64,000 bases of DNA, from NCBI GenBank assembly GCA_029256575.1, contig JAQSXR010000003.1, forward strand, positions 434,001 to 498,000. The letters run 5' to 3'. Position numbers and translations under genes: made by a program. The DNA is from Clostridiales bacterium. GTDB taxonomy: Bacteria; Bacillota; Clostridia; Lachnospirales; JAQSXR01. The notes beneath the pieces are model-generated. The model ran no database searches. It worked only from the letters and a program-made list of their open reading frames with translations, and was not told the origin of the DNA. Shown here piece by piece: positions 9,411 through 18,361 of the stretch (its first letter is position 1; each line of letters opens with the position of its first letter).

Positions 9411-10816
9411 TATTTCAACCTCCTTGTCTTATCAACAACAGGTTCTGCTGTCCAATATTCCTTCATTAATGCAATGAAACATCCAAACATAAGTCCTAGT
9501 ATTACCCCTACGATTGGAAGCAATAAGAAAGTCTTTATACTTCTTGATGCACTTGGTTGAAGTGTAATCTTAATACTATCATTAATTGAAGTTTCTCTGT
9601 AATCCTTATTTAACACATTAAACGTATTAAATGTACTCACGATAAATTCATGCATTAAATTAATATCGGTTTCAACTTCTTTCTTAGCCCAAGCCAAATC
9701 ATCTGCTTGTACTAATCCATTCGTAAACTTTGCCACCTCTTGTTGGTAGTAAAGTTTATCTGCTAAGTAATTCGCTGCCAACTCACCAGACTCAGTTGCT
9801 TGCTTTACTAAACCGTTATAATAATCATCTCCAGAAGCTGCTCCTAATAACTTTGTCAATAGTTCTTCTTCCGATGAAAGTTCTGTATCGTCAATTATAA
9901 TACTCTCTGGTTTATCAATCGTTGCGATTATCGCTTTTACAGAAGTATTTTCCGCTAATGCTTTTTGGTATTCTAGTTCTGCATTCTTTATAAGATATTC
10001 ATATCTCTTAATAAGCTTTTGTTCATCTTTTGTAAGATTGTTCATATTCGTCAAAGCTTCTGCCCTGCTATAATCAACTTCTAACACAAGACTAACAGCA
10101 TCAGAAAGCTCTCGAAAGGTTAGTCCATTTATCCCTCTAAAACTAGGTGCTTCTTCGCTTTTAAGATCTGCGTTTTCTTTTAATTGTTCTAGGTCTGATT
10201 TAATAACTTGAAGTGCTTCATCATAATCATAAGATGCCAAATCATCGGTAATTGAAATATTTCCGAAGTAAACATCTTTACCGTATTTATCAATGAATTG
10301 AGTGCGATATGTACTGATAATTGATTCTAGTATTACCGCTGCATCTTTTTCATTAATACTACTACGCCAGTCGGTGTTAATTGATAGGATGTACTCGGTT
10401 GGGTAGAAGATTACCTCTTCTGTATAGGTTCCGGCGGCTTTTTGTTCATATAATTTGGTGATTTCATATGGGATGTATGGGGTAACACGGATCATTTTTC
10501 GAAGATCCGTCATATTTATCTTACTCGTTAAATTGTTCGTTTCAATAACTGACTTAATAATACTTGGAGAAATAACTTGGTCAAACGTAAATACCGTGTC
10601 ATCAGGATTATTCCCCTCTGATAATGAATCGAAATCTAATACGATACGTGTCGTTGTAGTTGTAACTGGAGCTTTCATAACGACTGCAAATATAATAGCT
10701 ATGATTGTTATAATAGCTGTTATTATAAAAATTAATCTTTTCTGATTTAATACCATTAGAACAAGTTCTTTGATTGAAATTTCCTCATTATATTGTTGAT
10801 TAAGTTGTTGTTCCAT
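9410..10816 (-). CDS. Wzz-like polysaccharide co-polymerase, first tandem paralogue
   Basis: A 468-residue protein with a cytoplasmic start (MEQQLNQQYNEEISIKELV), a transmembrane helix near 33-53, a large extracytoplasmic helical region and a second transmembrane helix near 430-452 (FLLLPIVGVILGLMFGC). The N-terminal ISIKEL...NQKRLI pattern matches the Wzz/chain-length-determinant domain. It differs from the 252-residue Wzz protein of the same operon in its long periplasm-like insertion and pairs with the paralogue that follows. It sits 38 nt after the BY-kinase gene. The family role is polymer length control or export; that this copy does so is inference from topology and operon position. 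Confidence 0.8.
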   Translation of the reverse strand: MEQQLNQQYNEEISIKELVLMVLNQKRLIFIITAIITIIAIIFAVVMKAPVTTTTTRIVLDFDSLSEGNNPDDTVFTFDQVISPSIIKSVIETNNLTSKINMTDLRKMIRVTPYIPYEITKLYEQKAAGTYTEEVIFYPTEYILSINTDWRSSINEKDAAVILESIISTYRTQFIDKYGKDVYFGNISITDDLASYDYDEALQVIKSDLEQLKENADLKSEEAPSFRGINGLTFRELSDAVSLVLEVDYSRAEALTNMNNLTKDEQKLIKRYEYLIKNAELEYQKALAENTSVKAIIATIDKPESIIIDDTELSSEEELLTKLLGAASGDDYYNGLVKQATESGELAANYLADKLYYQQEVAKFTNGLVQADDLAWAKKEVETDINLMHEFIVSTFNTFNVLNKDYRETSINDSIKITLQPSASRSIKTFLLLPIVGVILGLMFGCFIALMKEYWTAEPVVDKTRRLK

Positions 10817-10854
10817 GTGTATCTCCTTTTTATTGAGTATTGTGACATAAACTA

Positions 10855-11544
10855 TTATTTTGATTCAGCATAAGCGGTATAACTTTTGCCATAATACTTA
10901 CTATAACCACTTTTACTCATGTCTACCTTATTAAGTACTGCACCAAGAATTCTACATCCTGATTTATCCAACTGCTCTTTTACCTTCTGGGCGAATTTGT
11001 AGCTTATGTTATTAGCCTCTATTACAAGTATCATTCCATCACAGAGAGTGGCAACGACTGCCCCGTCTATTATACTACCAAGAGGTGGAGTATCAATCAG
11101 AATATAGTCATATCTTTGACTAAGCGATTGAATTAGATCCGCAAACATAGCTCCTCCAAGAAGTTCAGATGGATTCGGTGGTACCGGTCCAGCAAACATC
11201 ATATCTAGATTATCAATACTAGAATGATAGATTGTTTCGCTTTCTGTATTCAAACCAGCAAGATAATGAGTGAGTCCCTTTATTGGTTTATCGATTCGAT
11301 ATCTACCAATTAATACGGACTTACGTAAGTCTGCATCTATAAGTATAACCTTATTTCCTGCATCTGACAAGGCCTCTGCAAGATGCATTGTAACACTACT
11401 TTTTCCCTCGTTTGGTATACAACTGGTTAACCCAATAACCTTAATATTTTTTCCACTAAACATAATATTGCTTCTTAGTGTGTTATATGCTTCTTTGCCT
11501 TGGAAATCAAGTTCTTTTAATTTATTAATATTTACGCTATTCAT
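10855..11544 (-). CDS. BY-kinase, CpsD-type tyrosine autokinase
   Basis: A 229-residue cytoplasmic ATP-dependent protein-tyrosine kinase that controls capsule or exopolysaccharide assembly. Visible are Walker A (SCIPNEGKSS), Walker A' (VILIDADLRKS), Walker B (YILIDTPP) and a C-terminal tyrosine cluster (GYSKYYGKSYTAY) for autophosphorylation. The length is normal for the separate-kinase Firmicute type. It follows its likely activator, the 252-residue Wzz protein, by 20 nt. The PHP phosphatase that would dephosphorylate it is encoded upstream, giving the classic cpsB-cpsC-cpsD order. A second, aberrant copy lies at 1757-2635. Confidence 0.93.
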   Translation of the reverse strand: MNSVNINKLKELDFQGKEAYNTLRSNIMFSGKNIKVIGLTSCIPNEGKSSVTMHLAEALSDAGNKVILIDADLRKSVLIGRYRIDKPIKGLTHYLAGLNTESETIYHSSIDNLDMMFAGPVPPNPSELLGGAMFADLIQSLSQRYDYILIDTPPLGSIIDGAVVATLCDGMILVIEANNISYKFAQKVKEQLDKSGCRILGAVLNKVDMSKSGYSKYYGKSYTAYAESK

Positions 11545-11564
11545 ATATTCTCTCCTTCCTTTTT

Positions 11565-12323
11565 CTACGTAGTTGCTTTATTTTTCTTAGATATTTTCTT
11601 TGGTTTTGTGTCTTTATCTTTCATATTATTTAAGTGTTTTTGAATTGGAATTGAACTTAAGACACTTACCCCTAAGTATCGTTCGATGTCCTCTGGGGTC
11701 TTGATTGTATCATCCAACATGGTAATAACTAATATTATAGCTCCCGCAATAAGAACCCCTAGTATTCCACCTAATACCGTATTACGTTTCACATTTGGTG
11801 AAACTGGGTTTTCTGGAAGATTTGCTTCTTCCACTACATTTACTTCTTTAATATCCATTACATTACTAATATGTATGGAAGAGGCTTCTCTTACCGCATC
11901 TGCTATCTCTTTTGCTAAATATGGGTCTGAAAACTCTATCGTAATATTCAATACTCTTGTATTTGAAGGATTATACACGGTGATCATATTTACCAAATCA
12001 TTGTGTTTCATATCCAATTCAAGTTCCTGTATTACCTTCTCCGTCACAGGTCTGCTCTTAATTAATGTCATATAATCATTCGTTAACTGACTACTTGTCT
12101 GTAAATCACTATAGGTAACTGCTGTAGAACTGTCTTGCTTGCTCATTACATATATCTGGGTTGTTGATTGATACATAGGTGTTATTGAATATGACGATAC
12201 GAAATATGCAACCGCTGCAAGTAAGACTCCAGCCAATACAATAATCCATGATTTTCGTAATAATACACCCATTATTTCTTTAAGATTAATATTAATTTCT
12301 TTATTTGTATCTAATTGTTCCAT
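11565..12323 (-). CDS. CpsC/YveK-type chain-length regulator and BY-kinase activator
   Basis: A 252-residue membrane protein with transmembrane helices near residues 27-47 and 178-202 enclosing an extracellular Wzz domain (STTQIYVMSKQDSS...LQTSSQLTNDYMTLI). A proline-rich PENPVSPN segment sits before the second helix, as in Wzz proteins, and a short basic cytoplasmic tail follows (KPKKISKKNKATT). In Firmicutes this tail contacts and activates the BY-kinase encoded next. It is preceded at 33 nt by the phosphatase gene and followed at 20 nt by the kinase. Confidence 0.92.
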   Translation of the reverse strand: MEQLDTNKEININLKEIMGVLLRKSWIIVLAGVLLAAVAYFVSSYSITPMYQSTTQIYVMSKQDSSTAVTYSDLQTSSQLTNDYMTLIKSRPVTEKVIQELELDMKHNDLVNMITVYNPSNTRVLNITIEFSDPYLAKEIADAVREASSIHISNVMDIKEVNVVEEANLPENPVSPNVKRNTVLGGILGVLIAGAIILVITMLDDTIKTPEDIERYLGVSVLSSIPIQKHLNNMKDKDTKPKKISKKNKATT

Positions 12324-12356
12324 TTTATTTTTCTCCCCTTATGCTGTGGTTTAAAA

Positions 12357-13082
12357 CTATATATATTGATTATTTAGTATTTTACTTGGATTATCAAATA
12401 AAAGTTCTTTGCTATAAGCCTCTCCATATTTCTTACTAATATATTCAATTGTTTTCTTAAGTCTTGGTGCTCTCGTTCCATCACTATGTGCATCCGTCGC
12501 AACTAAATGTATCCAGTTGTACTTTAATAAAATCTTTGCTACCTTTTTACTCGTTCTTCCCATCTCACCAATTATACTCATAGCGTTCACTTGAATGTAG
12601 ACGCCCATATCAATCAAGTCTTTAATTTGGTTCAAGTCTTTCGTAATATTCTCATAGCGCTCAACGTGCGCCAATATTGGTATGTATCCTTCAAATATAA
12701 ATTGTTGCAAACCATTCTTGATATATGAATATTCTGCCACTGGTGAAAATTCTACCAACACATACCTTGTGCCTGCCATAGTTGGAATAAGTTTCTCTTT
12801 TATTAGTTCTACCACTTCATGGCTATAGTAGATTTCACTTCCTATTAGAATATTTATCTGTGGGATATCTTCCCCCATCTCACAGTTTACCTTTGCTATA
12901 CAATCTTCCATCATCTGTTTTGTCGTGGTAATATTGCCTTCTCGAAAGTGAGGAGTTGCTATTATGGTGCGAATCCCATCTGAATACGCAATCTTAAGCA
13001 TACTCATGGTTTGCTCCATACTCCTTGAACCATCGTCTAACTGTGGTAAAATATGACTATGTATATCAATATATCCATCCAT
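12357..13082 (-). CDS. PHP-family tyrosine-protein phosphatase (CpsB/YwqE type)
   Basis: Metal-dependent phosphatase of the PHP superfamily that dephosphorylates BY-kinases. Metal-binding motifs are visible: DIHSHILPQLDDG at the N-terminus, ATPHF, the central histidine of ILAHVERY, and VATDAHSDGTR near the end. A frame is open six codons further upstream (13100), but AGGGGGAG lies 6 nt before the ATG at 13082, so that start was chosen, giving 241 residues. It is the first gene of the operon. Its leader carries a consensus promoter and a terminator-like hairpin that ends only 19 nt before the start codon. Confidence 0.93.
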   Translation of the reverse strand: MDGYIDIHSHILPQLDDGSRSMEQTMSMLKIAYSDGIRTIIATPHFREGNITTTKQMMEDCIAKVNCEMGEDIPQINILIGSEIYYSHEVVELIKEKLIPTMAGTRYVLVEFSPVAEYSYIKNGLQQFIFEGYIPILAHVERYENITKDLNQIKDLIDMGVYIQVNAMSIIGEMGRTSKKVAKILLKYNWIHLVATDAHSDGTRAPRLKKTIEYISKKYGEAYSKELLFDNPSKILNNQYI

Positions 13083-13100
13083 AATGCTCCCCCTATGCAA

Positions 13101-13181
13101 ATAAAAAAGAGCTTTTCTACGTTAGAGATTAAAATAAAAAGATGCGCTAGTCATCCTTTACTCTAACTATAATAGAAGCTC
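13101..13181 (-). promoter_or_regulatory. Leader terminator (attenuator candidate) of the polysaccharide control operon
   Basis: In the transcript, the arm at 13181-13161 pairs with the arm at 13127-13109 (GAGCTTCTA...TTAGAG with CTCTAACGTAGAAAAGCTC). A run of six U follows (13108-13103). A small GATGACTAGCGCATC hairpin sits in the loop. It lies ~40 nt downstream of the consensus promoter and ends just before the ribosome site of the first gene, which is the geometry of transcription attenuation. Confidence 0.65.
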
Positions 13182-13229
13182 AATTATGTTTACTTAATAT
13201 TATTAAAACCTTGAATACTTATCCATATT

Positions 13230-13258
13230 ATTATAACTTTCTATCGGGAGTGTGTCAA
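13230..13258 (-). promoter_or_regulatory. Consensus sigma-A promoter of the polysaccharide control operon
   Basis: A perfect TTGACA (13258-13253), a 17-nt spacer and a perfect TATAAT (13235-13230) on the minus strand. The predicted start near 13222 gives a ~140-nt untranslated leader containing the hairpin at 13101-13181. Confidence 0.85.
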
Positions 13259-13627
13259 CAAAATATGACAGTAATATGAATGAATCACTATAAAGAATTA
13301 TATCTTGACTAGAAGTCATATTATCTATGTTTACAAGTAATCTTGGTATCTATACTTTCAAGTAAATCATATTTTTTTCTTTTTCAATTACATCTCTACT
13401 GTTATTTGTATCCCTTTTTTAATTTTAATTCTTAACTTTTATAGATAGCTGTATATTTCATTTGTTCTCTGCTAACTTCAAAGTATCCAAGCACATTAAA
13501 CCTCAATCTCAACTTCCACCCTAACTGCCTCACAGCTTTAGCTCTGCTGGAGTTTGATTTATTGGTGGGTGTTGAGATATCCAGTGTACCGTTTCAATAC
13601 CTGATACTAGTGCATCAATATAATCAA
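13259..13627. other. Intergenic stretch with an imperfect palindrome and possible coding remnants
   Basis: This is the gap between the biosynthesis cluster and the control operon. It contains an imperfect inverted repeat, 13506-13578 (ATCTCAAC with GTTGAGAT, extended inward by CCACC/GGTGG), without a T run. On the minus strand directly after the HAD gene, a short open stretch without a start (13533-13611, ending AELKL and a stop) and a second frame ending near 13430 look like coding tails, but I cannot assign a family. No intact gene is seen. Confidence 0.4.
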
Positions 13628-14428
13628 TCAATCAATCAACATCTTATAAAGTTGTCCAATGTTTTCAAACACATAATCAGGTTTAAACTCAGTACTCACA
13701 AGATGTTCAATTTTCGTTTCACCAGTCAAGACAACACCTGTAGATACACCCGCATTAATACCACATGCAATATCTGTATATAATCTATCTCCAATCACTA
13801 TAGTTTCTTCTTTTGAAAATCCATTAGCTTCCATTGCTAATTCAACCATTTTCGGATTTGGCTTACCTATATATACTGGCTTCTTCGCTGTTGCAGTTTC
13901 AATCATATTGCAAATAGATCCACAATCCGGTATGAATCCAAATGATGTAGGGCAAAGCAAGTCGGGATTTGTTGCCAAATACTCTACATCTCTTGTAAGT
14001 ATTCTACATGCATCATCAAGTTTAGAATATTTCAATTCGGTATCAAATCCTACTAGTAAGCAATCAATATCATTTGTATACTCGTCTACAATATTTAACC
14101 CATCCTCTATTAATTCTTGTTTGAAAGATTCTGTACCAAGAACATATATTTTATTATATTTACTATGTTGTCTAAGATGAAGTGATGTTGCTTGTGAAGA
14201 GGTCATGAAATTTGATGAGTCTACTTCAATAGACAGTTTTTTTAGTTTTTCTATATAATCATTAATACTTTTTGAAGAGTTATTTGTTAAAAAAACATAT
14301 TTCCCACCAATTGACTTAACATAATTCAGAAAATCTAAACTGTATTCAAATAGTTCACCGTCCAGATATATTGTTCCATCCATATCTAATAAAAAAAATT
14401 TCTTATTTTTTATATTGTATTTAGTCAT
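13628..14428 (-). CDS. HAD-IIA (NagD-like) protein, candidate step in CDP-glycerol supply
   Basis: A 266-residue haloacid dehalogenase-superfamily protein with motif I DMDGT, motif II TNNSS, the motif III lysine in YIGKPNPKM and motif IV IGDRLYTDIACG, plus the large C2-type cap typical of NagD/4-nitrophenylphosphatase proteins. It normally hydrolyses small phosphate esters. It overlaps the nucleotidyltransferase gene by 8 nt and is the last gene of the biosynthesis cluster. In pneumococcal serotype 23F a NagD-like protein, Gtp3, acts with a reductase (Gtp1) and a cytidylyltransferase (Gtp2) to make CDP-2-glycerol. The same three families are adjacent here, so that role is a specific hypothesis. 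Confidence 0.85.
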   Translation of the reverse strand: MTKYNIKNKKFFLLDMDGTIYLDGELFEYSLDFLNYVKSIGGKYVFLTNNSSKSINDYIEKLKKLSIEVDSSNFMTSSQATSLHLRQHSKYNKIYVLGTESFKQELIEDGLNIVDEYTNDIDCLLVGFDTELKYSKLDDACRILTRDVEYLATNPDLLCPTSFGFIPDCGSICNMIETATAKKPVYIGKPNPKMVELAMEANGFSKEETIVIGDRLYTDIACGINAGVSTGVVLTGETKIEHLVSTEFKPDYVFENIGQLYKMLID

Positions 14429-15128
14429 TAAAAATACTCTCTGCTTTCTCTAAGTCCTCGTGATTATCAATTTCCATCCATCTACCTTTTAAGGGACAAG
14501 GTTTAAATTCTGTTAATTTTAATACTTCATTTAGTGCTACTTCTGTCCATTGGTTTAGCTCTTTTCTGTCTTCAATATATTCTATCACTTTGTCATAAAA
14601 TACCTTAGATCCTTCTTTAGAAAATTTATAAACATCAATAGAAACTCCGTACGCATCATCCTCTGTAATTACTTTGCTAATTTCTACTATTCTGTCACCA
14701 TTACAAGCTACTTTCATATTCTCATCATTATAAATACCTTCTTCAATAACAATAGAGTTATTGTAATCACTCTTTACTAATTCTTTTATAATTACTGAGT
14801 CATAAAAGACATCTGCATTCATGAGCAGAAACTCATTATTGTACATACGATCTAATGCCATATAAGCAGAATACATATTATTGGTTTTATCATAAACATC
14901 ATTAATAATAATCTTAACATTTTTATATGAATTGTTTATTGCATCAACCATCATGTCTGATTTGTATCCTGCAATAACCGTAATATCTTCTACTCCGTTT
15001 TCTATAAGATTATCAATTTGTTTAAACAAAATTGGTTTTCCATTGACTTCAACCATAGATTTCGGCCTAGTATCAGTTATTGGTCTCAATCTTGTTCCTA
15101 ATCCAGCAGCTAAAATTAACGCTTTCAT
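14421..15128 (-). CDS. Sugar/polyol-phosphate nucleotidyltransferase (LicC/Gtp2-like)
   Basis: A 235-residue nucleotidyltransferase with the signature LILAAGLGTRLRP at residues 4-16, the sugar-phosphate loop lysine in TRPKSMVEVNGKP, and an acidic metal site (LMNADVFYD). The short length and EIDNHEDLEKAE ending resemble LicC-type cytidylyltransferases rather than RmlA. The substrate is probably choline-, glycerol- or another polyol-phosphate. Because it overlaps the dehydrogenase gene by 4 nt and the HAD gene by 8 nt, glycerol phosphate is the best inference. A ribosome site GGAGG lies 7 nt upstream of the ATG. Confidence 0.85.
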   Translation of the reverse strand: MKALILAAGLGTRLRPITDTRPKSMVEVNGKPILFKQIDNLIENGVEDITVIAGYKSDMMVDAINNSYKNVKIIINDVYDKTNNMYSAYMALDRMYNNEFLLMNADVFYDSVIIKELVKSDYNNSIVIEEGIYNDENMKVACNGDRIVEISKVITEDDAYGVSIDVYKFSKEGSKVFYDKVIEYIEDRKELNQWTEVALNEVLKLTEFKPCPLKGRWMEIDNHEDLEKAESIFND

Positions 15129-16180
15129 TTTAATACCTCCATAATTTCCTCATATATTTTTTCTAAATAATCTTTACTTAATTCTATTGTGTTTAAAACT
15201 GAAAATCTATCTGGCCTGGTAGCTTGAGCTTTCATCCATGTATCAATAAATATTTCTTTAGATATCCCTAGTTTTTCAGGAGATACATCAACATCATATC
15301 TTTTCAAAAAAGTAACAATTGGCTCATAGCTCCTCCCTTGAAAAATACAACTAGCAATACTACCAAGAGCCACTTTTAAACCATGTGGTTTATTAATATT
15401 GTAATGCTCATCTAGTGAATGGCTAAAGAGGTGTTCAGAACCACTACATGGCCTACTATTTCCAGCAATATCCATAGCCAAGCCACTTAAAACCAAAGAT
15501 TGTGCAAGTTGCTTAATAAAATTTCCATTTCTAATGTGCTCTTCTCTACTGTACAACAACATATTAAGTGCAGTATCAGATAATAAATAAGCAAAATCAT
15601 TTGGATGAATTCCTTTGTGCTTACTTTCAAGTTTCCAATCAAATAATGCAGTATAGTTTGAAACAGTATCTCCGATTCCAGCCATCAACAAGATGTTCGG
15701 TGCATTTTTAATAATGTTTGTGTCAATAATTATTCCATCTGGTGAATTACATCCAAAGCTTTTGGCTTTACCTTCAAATGTCTTTAATACTGCAATTGGA
15801 GAAGCTACACCATCATTACTTAAGGTTGTCGGTATTGAGACATATTTCTTCTTACTAACATATGATGCATATTTTGCTGTATCTAAAACCTTTCCTCCAC
15901 CGAAACCAATGACAATCTCAAATTCTTCTATAGATATTTTCTTAGCAACATTTACTGCTATATCATAGGAACTATCTTCAACAAAATATATGGATATTTT
16001 TCTATATTCCTTGATTAAACTATCTATACCTTTTTTGAATTTTTCATATATACCTTTAGATGTAAGTATTATGATTTTTTTGTTTGCTATATCTTTGAAC
16101 TCTTTATCAAGTTTCGATATTAAATCATTAGTAATATTCTCTTCTATAGCCAAGAACATTGGTAAATTAAATGAAAACAC
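15125..16180 (-). CDS. Glycerol-1-phosphate dehydrogenase-like NAD(P)-dependent reductase
   Basis: A 351-residue protein of the iron-containing alcohol dehydrogenase/glycerol-1-phosphate dehydrogenase superfamily. Visible are the nucleotide loop VIGFGGGKVLDTAKY, the substrate loop IPTTLSNDGVASP, and metal ligands in GIGDTVSN, GSEHLFSH and NKPHGLKVALG. It would reduce dihydroxyacetone phosphate or a related ketone. Translation starts at a GTG preceded by GAGGTGATCAA. It is the first of three overlapping genes (dehydrogenase, nucleotidyltransferase, HAD) that could supply an activated glycerol to the glycerophosphotransferase at 16247-17485. Whether the product is glycerol-1-phosphate, glycerol or glycerol-2-phosphate cannot be read from sequence. 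Confidence 0.85.
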   Translation of the reverse strand: MFSFNLPMFLAIEENITNDLISKLDKEFKDIANKKIIILTSKGIYEKFKKGIDSLIKEYRKISIYFVEDSSYDIAVNVAKKISIEEFEIVIGFGGGKVLDTAKYASYVSKKKYVSIPTTLSNDGVASPIAVLKTFEGKAKSFGCNSPDGIIIDTNIIKNAPNILLMAGIGDTVSNYTALFDWKLESKHKGIHPNDFAYLLSDTALNMLLYSREEHIRNGNFIKQLAQSLVLSGLAMDIAGNSRPCSGSEHLFSHSLDEHYNINKPHGLKVALGSIASCIFQGRSYEPIVTFLKRYDVDVSPEKLGISKEIFIDTWMKAQATRPDRFSVLNTIELSKDYLEKIYEEIMEVLK

Positions 16181-16246
16181 TTGATCACCTCAATTATTTC
16201 AGACTAATCGATACTAAATCAAAATACCGACTTTTGTTTATTTATC

Positions 16247-17485
16247 TTATATTTTTTTAATTTTATTAACTAAATGCTCAATTCCCAATTCTTCAACATT
16301 CCCAAATATTTTATCTTGTAAGTCATTTGCCTGCTTTTGATACTTTGTTTTGTAATTCGAACTTAAAGATTCAATTCCTGAAGATAATATTAATTTTAGC
16401 TCATCTAAATTAAATACTTTAGGCCCTGGAGTATATTCTTCATAATCAAAAATTAATCCTCTATCTTGATCTCTATAATATTCTAAATCGTATGGAAAGA
16501 AAATAATTGGTTTTCGCCATAATAGAAAATCAAAATATATTGAAGAATAATCGGTTATCAAAACATCAAACAGATTTAAAAAAGTATAAACATCCGCATC
16601 TGATGGCAAATTAATAAATGCCTCATGAGTTTGAAATTCTCCAAATTTATCATTTTTGCCTGCAAAGTGGAACTTCCCAACTATTTTTAACTTTGATTCC
16701 TCACAGAAATCTAAAAAACCTTCTAATTCTTTGATATTGTCTGTTCCAAAAATCATAGTCTCTCTCTTGTCTCTAAATGTAGGAAGAAATCCGATTATTT
16801 TATAGCCTTCATTGATAATCGCCTGGATTCTTTCACGGTAAATTTCTTCATTTTGTGGAATAAATAGATTAGAATCTTCATTTAAAGCTATATAATTTCT
16901 TGGATATCCAGAAATTATTATTCTCTCTCTATTTACTTCAAAAGCATTGCCTATTATATTTGCTGAAAATTCAGATGTAGCCAATAAATAATAATCATAC
17001 CAATAACCTTTAGAAGTTATTTTATCTATAATCCATTTTCTTGATCCATATTGCGGCTTCCTAACACAATTATTTTTCATAAAAATACCAATATTTTTCA
17101 AAGGAAACCCATGCCATAAATTTATGCGAATTGATCTAATAGAAAAAAAAGGGTTGATATCAGTAAGAGTTTGGTCTATCACATGATACTTAGCTCTAAA
17201 GTGGTACCAAATGCTTTTAAATGACCACGCCTTAAATACTAAAAATTTATTTTTTCTTAACTCATTGTATATTTCAGTATTTCTAGTAATCCATACTACT
17301 TTATCAAAAGTTAATTTATCTTTACTTTCGAATGTACTAATAAAAAAATGCTTAGAATTATCTGCAAATCGTTCACCAAACCATCCACCAACAAGTATAA
17401 TTTTTTTCGATTTAGGTATAGTAAGAGAAACAATAAATATAACAATATTTATTGTTGCTATTATAATTTTTTTTACGACTTTCAT
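16247..17485 (-). CDS. CDP-glycerol glycerophosphotransferase family protein (TagB/TagF-like)
   Basis: This transfers polyol phosphate from a CDP-linked donor to a glycan acceptor at the inner face of the membrane. Family motifs are visible: LWHGFPLKNIG, SGYPRN, IGFLPTFRD, LFDVLITDYSSIYFDFLLWRKPIIFFPYD and YTPGPKV. A hydrophobic N-terminal segment (KKIIIATINIVIFIVSLTIP) anchors it to the membrane. A frame is open from 17503, but TTGGAGAC precedes the ATG at 17485, giving 412 residues. With the dehydrogenase/nucleotidyltransferase/HAD block downstream it suggests that the polymer of this cluster carries glycerol phosphate, or is partly teichoic-acid-like. Confidence 0.9.
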   Translation of the reverse strand: MKVVKKIIIATINIVIFIVSLTIPKSKKIILVGGWFGERFADNSKHFFISTFESKDKLTFDKVVWITRNTEIYNELRKNKFLVFKAWSFKSIWYHFRAKYHVIDQTLTDINPFFSIRSIRINLWHGFPLKNIGIFMKNNCVRKPQYGSRKWIIDKITSKGYWYDYYLLATSEFSANIIGNAFEVNRERIIISGYPRNYIALNEDSNLFIPQNEEIYRERIQAIINEGYKIIGFLPTFRDKRETMIFGTDNIKELEGFLDFCEESKLKIVGKFHFAGKNDKFGEFQTHEAFINLPSDADVYTFLNLFDVLITDYSSIYFDFLLWRKPIIFFPYDLEYYRDQDRGLIFDYEEYTPGPKVFNLDELKLILSSGIESLSSNYKTKYQKQANDLQDKIFGNVEELGIEHLVNKIKKI

Positions 17486-17515
17486 TGTTTTGTCTCCAAT
17501 CATATTATTAAAAGG

Positions 17516-18360
<845 letters not shown>

Positions 18361-18361
<1 letters not shown>

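Noticed and set aside
13430-13620. Possible transposase or epimerase tail between the HAD gene and the control operon
   Set aside because: Two short out-of-frame stretches read like protein tails, but neither has a start, motif or family that I can name.
16190-16246. Promoter between the glycerophosphotransferase and dehydrogenase genes
   Set aside because: Only 66 nt, with no acceptable -35/-10 pair; simple cotranscription is more likely.
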